DNA of 64,000 nt, taken from contig DASYYZ010000131.1 in assembly GCA_035946735.1 (NCBI GenBank), positions 3,946 to 67,945 of the forward strand, written 5' to 3'. Position numbers and translations under genes: made by a program. The stretch is from Gp13-AA77 sp035946735 (GTDB lineage: Bacteria; Acidobacteriota; Terriglobia; UBA7540). The notes beneath the pieces are model-generated. The model saw only the letters and a program-made list of their open reading frames with translations. It did not search any database and was not told the origin of the DNA. This document shows, piece by piece, positions 61,393-64,000 of this stretch. Position 1 is the stretch's first letter, and each line of letters begins with the position of its first letter.

Positions 61393-64000
61393 TCATTTTC
61401 CCGGACCGCTGCTCTCGGATTTTAGGCGACGCCTCCAGTACGTCCCGAGCGCCGCGAAGCCCGTCCCGAGCAACAGCAAGCTGCCAGGCTCGGGAGTGGG
61501 GCTGTTGAGGGGCAGGTTTTGCGCCAGCGGACCTATGCCCGCCAGCGGACCCATGCCCGCCACCACGTCCAGCGTGACATTGTTCGTGTTGTAGACCACC
61601 GTGAAGTGCTCGTTTGAGTTGATCCCAGTGCCGGTGACGGTCGCAAAGGTGGTGCCGTTGAGCGTGCTGGCGTTGAGAATATCGAACATCGAGCCGACCG
61701 TCGGAACGAAGTTGTTGATCAGATCGAGATTGAGAGTCCCGTTCAGGCTGGCTGCGCCCGTAACCGTTAGCTGATCGAATTGCGTTCCCGCAGTGTTGCC
61801 GCCGATATCAATGTCCAACGCCCCTGCCGAGTTCTGAGTGTAGGTGCCGGTGACGGTTTCCTTACCGGCCGTCTTGACGGCGTCTCCAATGTTGAGGGTT
61901 CCGCTGTTGGTTGTGTTGCCGCTCAAATTGCCGCCGTTGCCAAAGAAGTTGCCGCCGTTGATCTGAATACTCCCCGAACCGCCGGTGGAGATCGTCCCAT
62001 CGACGGTGGTGGTACCCACGCTCTGGGTGTAGTTGCCGCTGTTGGCAATCGTGAGCGTGCTGCCCTTGTTCACCTTCACCGTCCCCGAGTTCGTGATCGT
62101 GCCCGCGCCGGTAAAGTTGGCGTTGCCGGCCAGCGTGAAGGTGCCCGTCGAGGAGTTGGTGGCCAAGTTGGCCAGGGCATTCCCCGCGGTCTGGTTCTCG
62201 ATATGGTACCCATTTCCGGTCAAGGTGAGATTGGCAGCGTTGGACACGATGTCCGCGTTGTTAAACTGCAGTGTTCCCGCCACATTATAAATACCGCCGG
62301 TCAGCGTGTCGGTTGAGCTGTTGAAGTTCGTCAGATTTCCGTTCACGTCGAACTTGCTCGTGCTGTTGGTGGCGCTTCCTGCGATCAGCGAACCGTTGTT
62401 GGTGAAGTTCCCGGCGGTGGTGAAACTGTACCCGTTGGTGATGTCGAAGCTGGCGCCGGCGTTGTTGGTGGCGAAGTTCGTGAGAATACTCGCGCCGGCG
62501 GAGCTGATGATCTTCGCCTGCGTACCGGTGAGCGTGATGTTCGCCGCGTTCGTCACCAGACTCGTGCCCGTGGCGCCAAACTGCAGTGTGCCGGTGACGT
62601 TATAAGTGCCGCCCGTCAGGGTGGTGCCGGAGAAGTTTGTGAGGTTACTGCCGCTCTTGACCACAAACTTGCTGCCGCCGCCCCCCACCGTCAGCGTGCC
62701 GTTATTGGTGAAATTTCCCTGGGTGGTGAAAGTAGCGCCGCTGGTGATATCGAAGAGGCTGCCGGTGCCGATTTTGGATAGCGGCACGAGGATGTTTCCG
62801 CCCGAGGGATCAACGATCTTGGCGGCTGCGCCTGTCAGGGTGATCTTGGCGTCGTCGGTGGTGATGGTATTTCCGGTGGCGCCGAACTGAAGCGTTCCGG
62901 AAACCAGGTAAGTGCCATTCGTCAGGGTCTTGTTGGTGGCCGAATAATTCAGGAATGAATTGGCCGGTCCTGTAATCTGCAACTCATCGCCCGTGCTGAC
63001 ATTCACCGTGCCCTTGTTATTGAAGCCGCTTGAGGATGGGTCGATGATCAGCGGCGTGCTTTGATTCGCCAGCACGGTTCCGGTGTTGACGAAGCCCATG
63101 TTGCCGTTGCCGATGTTGCCCGAGCCTTCGATCGTGTTGGCGCTGGTCAGGATGTCGGTGGCCGCCGCGCCCGTAATTGTGTTGCCGGGAAGATTCGACA
63201 TGACGATCTTGCCGGTGCCCGACAGGGTCACGGCCGCCGAGCTGATCTTGAGAGTCCCCACGCTGGTGGGGCTTCCCATGTTAAACGTGCCGGAATTGGT
63301 GGACGTCCCTGAAGCGGTTAGGTTCAGGAGCGAGCCGGTTGCGGAGGTCCCGGTCCCGACGTCCACCGTACCCGAATTGGTCAAGCTCGCGATGTTGACA
63401 GCGTCGTTGGTACTCCCGCCGTCGCCCACCACCAGCGTTGCTCCGGCGTTATTTGTAAAAGCCCCGCTCACATTGATGGTATTGGTGCCGCCCGAGAAGC
63501 CGGTGCTGACTGCACCGGAGTTGTTGACGGCCCCCGTGATCGAGAGCGTGGTAGTCGAGGCGACCGGGTCGGAGAGATTCAAAGCCCCGGTCGCGCTGAT
63601 GGTCAAGGTGCCGCCGTTCGGCGTAACGGCGTTGGTTTGGCCGTTGTTCAGGTTGACCGTTCCTTCCAAGCTGGTCAGTTTGGCCAGTCCGTTGGCTGTT
63701 CCGGCCTTCAAGTTGCCTTGGAGGTCGAGGGTGGAGCCTTGAGGGACATCCGTGATGCCGTTGGGCTGATTGGTGAGATTCAGTGTGTCGCCCGCTGCAA
63801 TCGAGACCAAGCCGGAGTTGCTCAGGCTAGCCACACTGACTGTGTCGTTCGTGCCCTGTAGCTCAAGCTCCGCCCCGGCGTTGTTGGTGAAGGCGCCGCT
63901 TACCGTAACCGTATTGGTGCCGCCCGAAAAGCCGGTGGTGAAATTGCCGGAATTGTTCACACCGCCCGTAATCGAAAGGGTGGTCGTGGTGGCTAGGTTG
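61393..64000 (-). CDS. Partial large repetitive surface protein with PEP-CTERM sorting signal
   Basis: 869 residues visible; the frame continues past the right edge of the window (the ATG at 63960 is internal). It is very rich in Asn, Thr, Gly and Ser, with short beta-strand repeats such as GAFTNNAGATL and SITGAVNNSG. Three longer tandem modules of about 105 residues each begin GTLQF (for example GTLQFGATGNTITTDDAKI). The C-terminus carries a PEP-CTERM sorting signal: PEPGSLLLLGTGFAALGTYWRRRLK. It is likely an exported beta-helical adhesin or matrix protein. Confidence 0.85.
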   Translation of the reverse strand, partial: NLATTTTLSITGGVNNSGNFTTGFSGGTNTVTVSGAFTNNAGAELELQGTNDTVSVASLSNSGLVSIAAGDTLNLTNQPNGITDVPQGSTLDLQGNLKAGTANGLAKLTSLEGTVNLNNGQTNAVTPNGGTLTISATGALNLSDPVASTTTLSITGAVNNSGAVSTGFSGGTNTINVSGAFTNNAGATLVVGDGGSTNDAVNIASLTNSGTVDVGTGTSATGSLLNLTASGTSTNSGTFNMGSPTSVGTLKISSAAVTLSGTGKIVMSNLPGNTITGAAATDILTSANTIEGSGNIGNGNMGFVNTGTVLANQSTPLIIDPSSSGFNNKGTVNVSTGDELQITGPANSFLNYSATNKTLTNGTYLVSGTLQFGATGNTITTDDAKITLTGAAAKIVDPSGGNILVPLSKIGTGSLFDITSGATFTTQGNFTNNGTLTVGGGGSKFVVKSGSNLTNFSGTTLTGGTYNVTGTLQFGATGTSLVTNAANITLTGTQAKIISSAGASILTNFATNNAGASFDITNGYSFTTAGNFTNNGSLIAGSATNSTSKFDVNGNLTNFNSSTDTLTGGIYNVAGTLQFNNADIVSNAANLTLTGNGYHIENQTAGNALANLATNSSTGTFTLAGNANFTGAGTITNSGTVKVNKGSTLTIANSGNYTQSVGTTTVDGTISTGGSGSIQINGGNFFGNGGNLSGNTTNSGTLNIGDAVKTAGKETVTGTYTQNSAGALDIDIGGNTAGTQFDQLTVTGAASLNGTLNLDLINNFVPTVGSMFDILNASTLNGTTFATVTGTGINSNEHFTVVYNTNNVTLDVVAGMGPLAGIGPLAQNLPLNSPTPEPGSLLLLGTGFAALGTYWRRRLKSESSGPGK

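Noticed and set aside
1..64000. tRNA, rRNA, CRISPR arrays, intact insertion sequences or prophage
   Set aside because: No clover-leaf motif, rRNA core, regularly spaced direct repeats or transposase/integrase motif was seen when reading the window.

Overview
The window reads as chromosomal DNA of a GC-rich soil-type bacterium, most likely an Acidobacteriota member near Solibacter/Bryobacterales. This is an inference from gene content: PadR-linked ADOP-type ABC permeases, an Oar-like TonB-dependent receptor with a carboxypeptidase-regulatory N-terminus, several TPR proteins next to CRTAC1/FG-GAP proteins, a di-heme PQQ dehydrogenase, DUF1080 and ThuA proteins, and a PEP-CTERM protein. No rRNA, tRNA, CRISPR array or intact transposase was seen.

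Layout. 0-17 kb is mostly housekeeping: the MrfA/MrfB DNA-repair helicase-nuclease pair, a GT-C type membrane glycosyltransferase, a DUF1080 protein, a membrane-fused spermidine-synthase-like protein, a relic of a YceI-like gene, a geranylgeranyl-reductase-like flavoprotein whose start lies inside a repeat, GreA, an M23 peptidase and the mreBCD shape operon. 17-25.7 kb has a GNAT enzyme, a CAP protein, a sulfite-oxidase-like protein, a Cys-rich DUF1326 protein, two TPR proteins and a CRTAC1 protein.

25.8-44.7 kb is a carbohydrate-utilisation island. It holds an FCD-type GntR regulator, two LamG paralogues around an SSS transporter, a zinc dehydrogenase, a fuconolactonase-like hydrolase, an alpha-L-fucosidase, a TonB receptor, a frameshifted sugar isomerase, a PQQ dehydrogenase and a ThuA protein. 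Five promoters in the island (the regulator's own, LamG-SSS, receptor-fucosidase, PQQ dehydrogenase and ThuA) each carry a palindrome of the type TTGG-N5-CCAA next to recognisable -35/-10 boxes. Together these predict a local regulon that ties all the transcription units together, and this is the strongest new systems-level signal in the window.

44.9-51.7 kb holds a PadR/ADOP permease pair, a truncated ADOP pseudogene and a second ADOP permease. 53.3-57.5 kb is a compact minus-strand cluster of a thioester-reductase-like SDR, a sulfotransferase, an acyl carrier protein and a cytochrome P450, a plausible small lipid or natural-product pathway. It is flanked by a MarR-YceI pair with a shared operator-like motif. 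The window ends in a TPR protein and a long repetitive PEP-CTERM surface protein that runs off the right edge.

Two non-coding signals recur. One is a roughly 100-138 bp element with terminal inverted repeats and two inner hairpins, in three copies, always in the same orientation just upstream of a minus-strand gene. The other is a set of imperfect period-7 arrays, two of which are read in frame inside mrfA. Start codons were adjusted by Shine-Dalgarno position and homology where the longest frame was implausible; such choices are stated in each entry.
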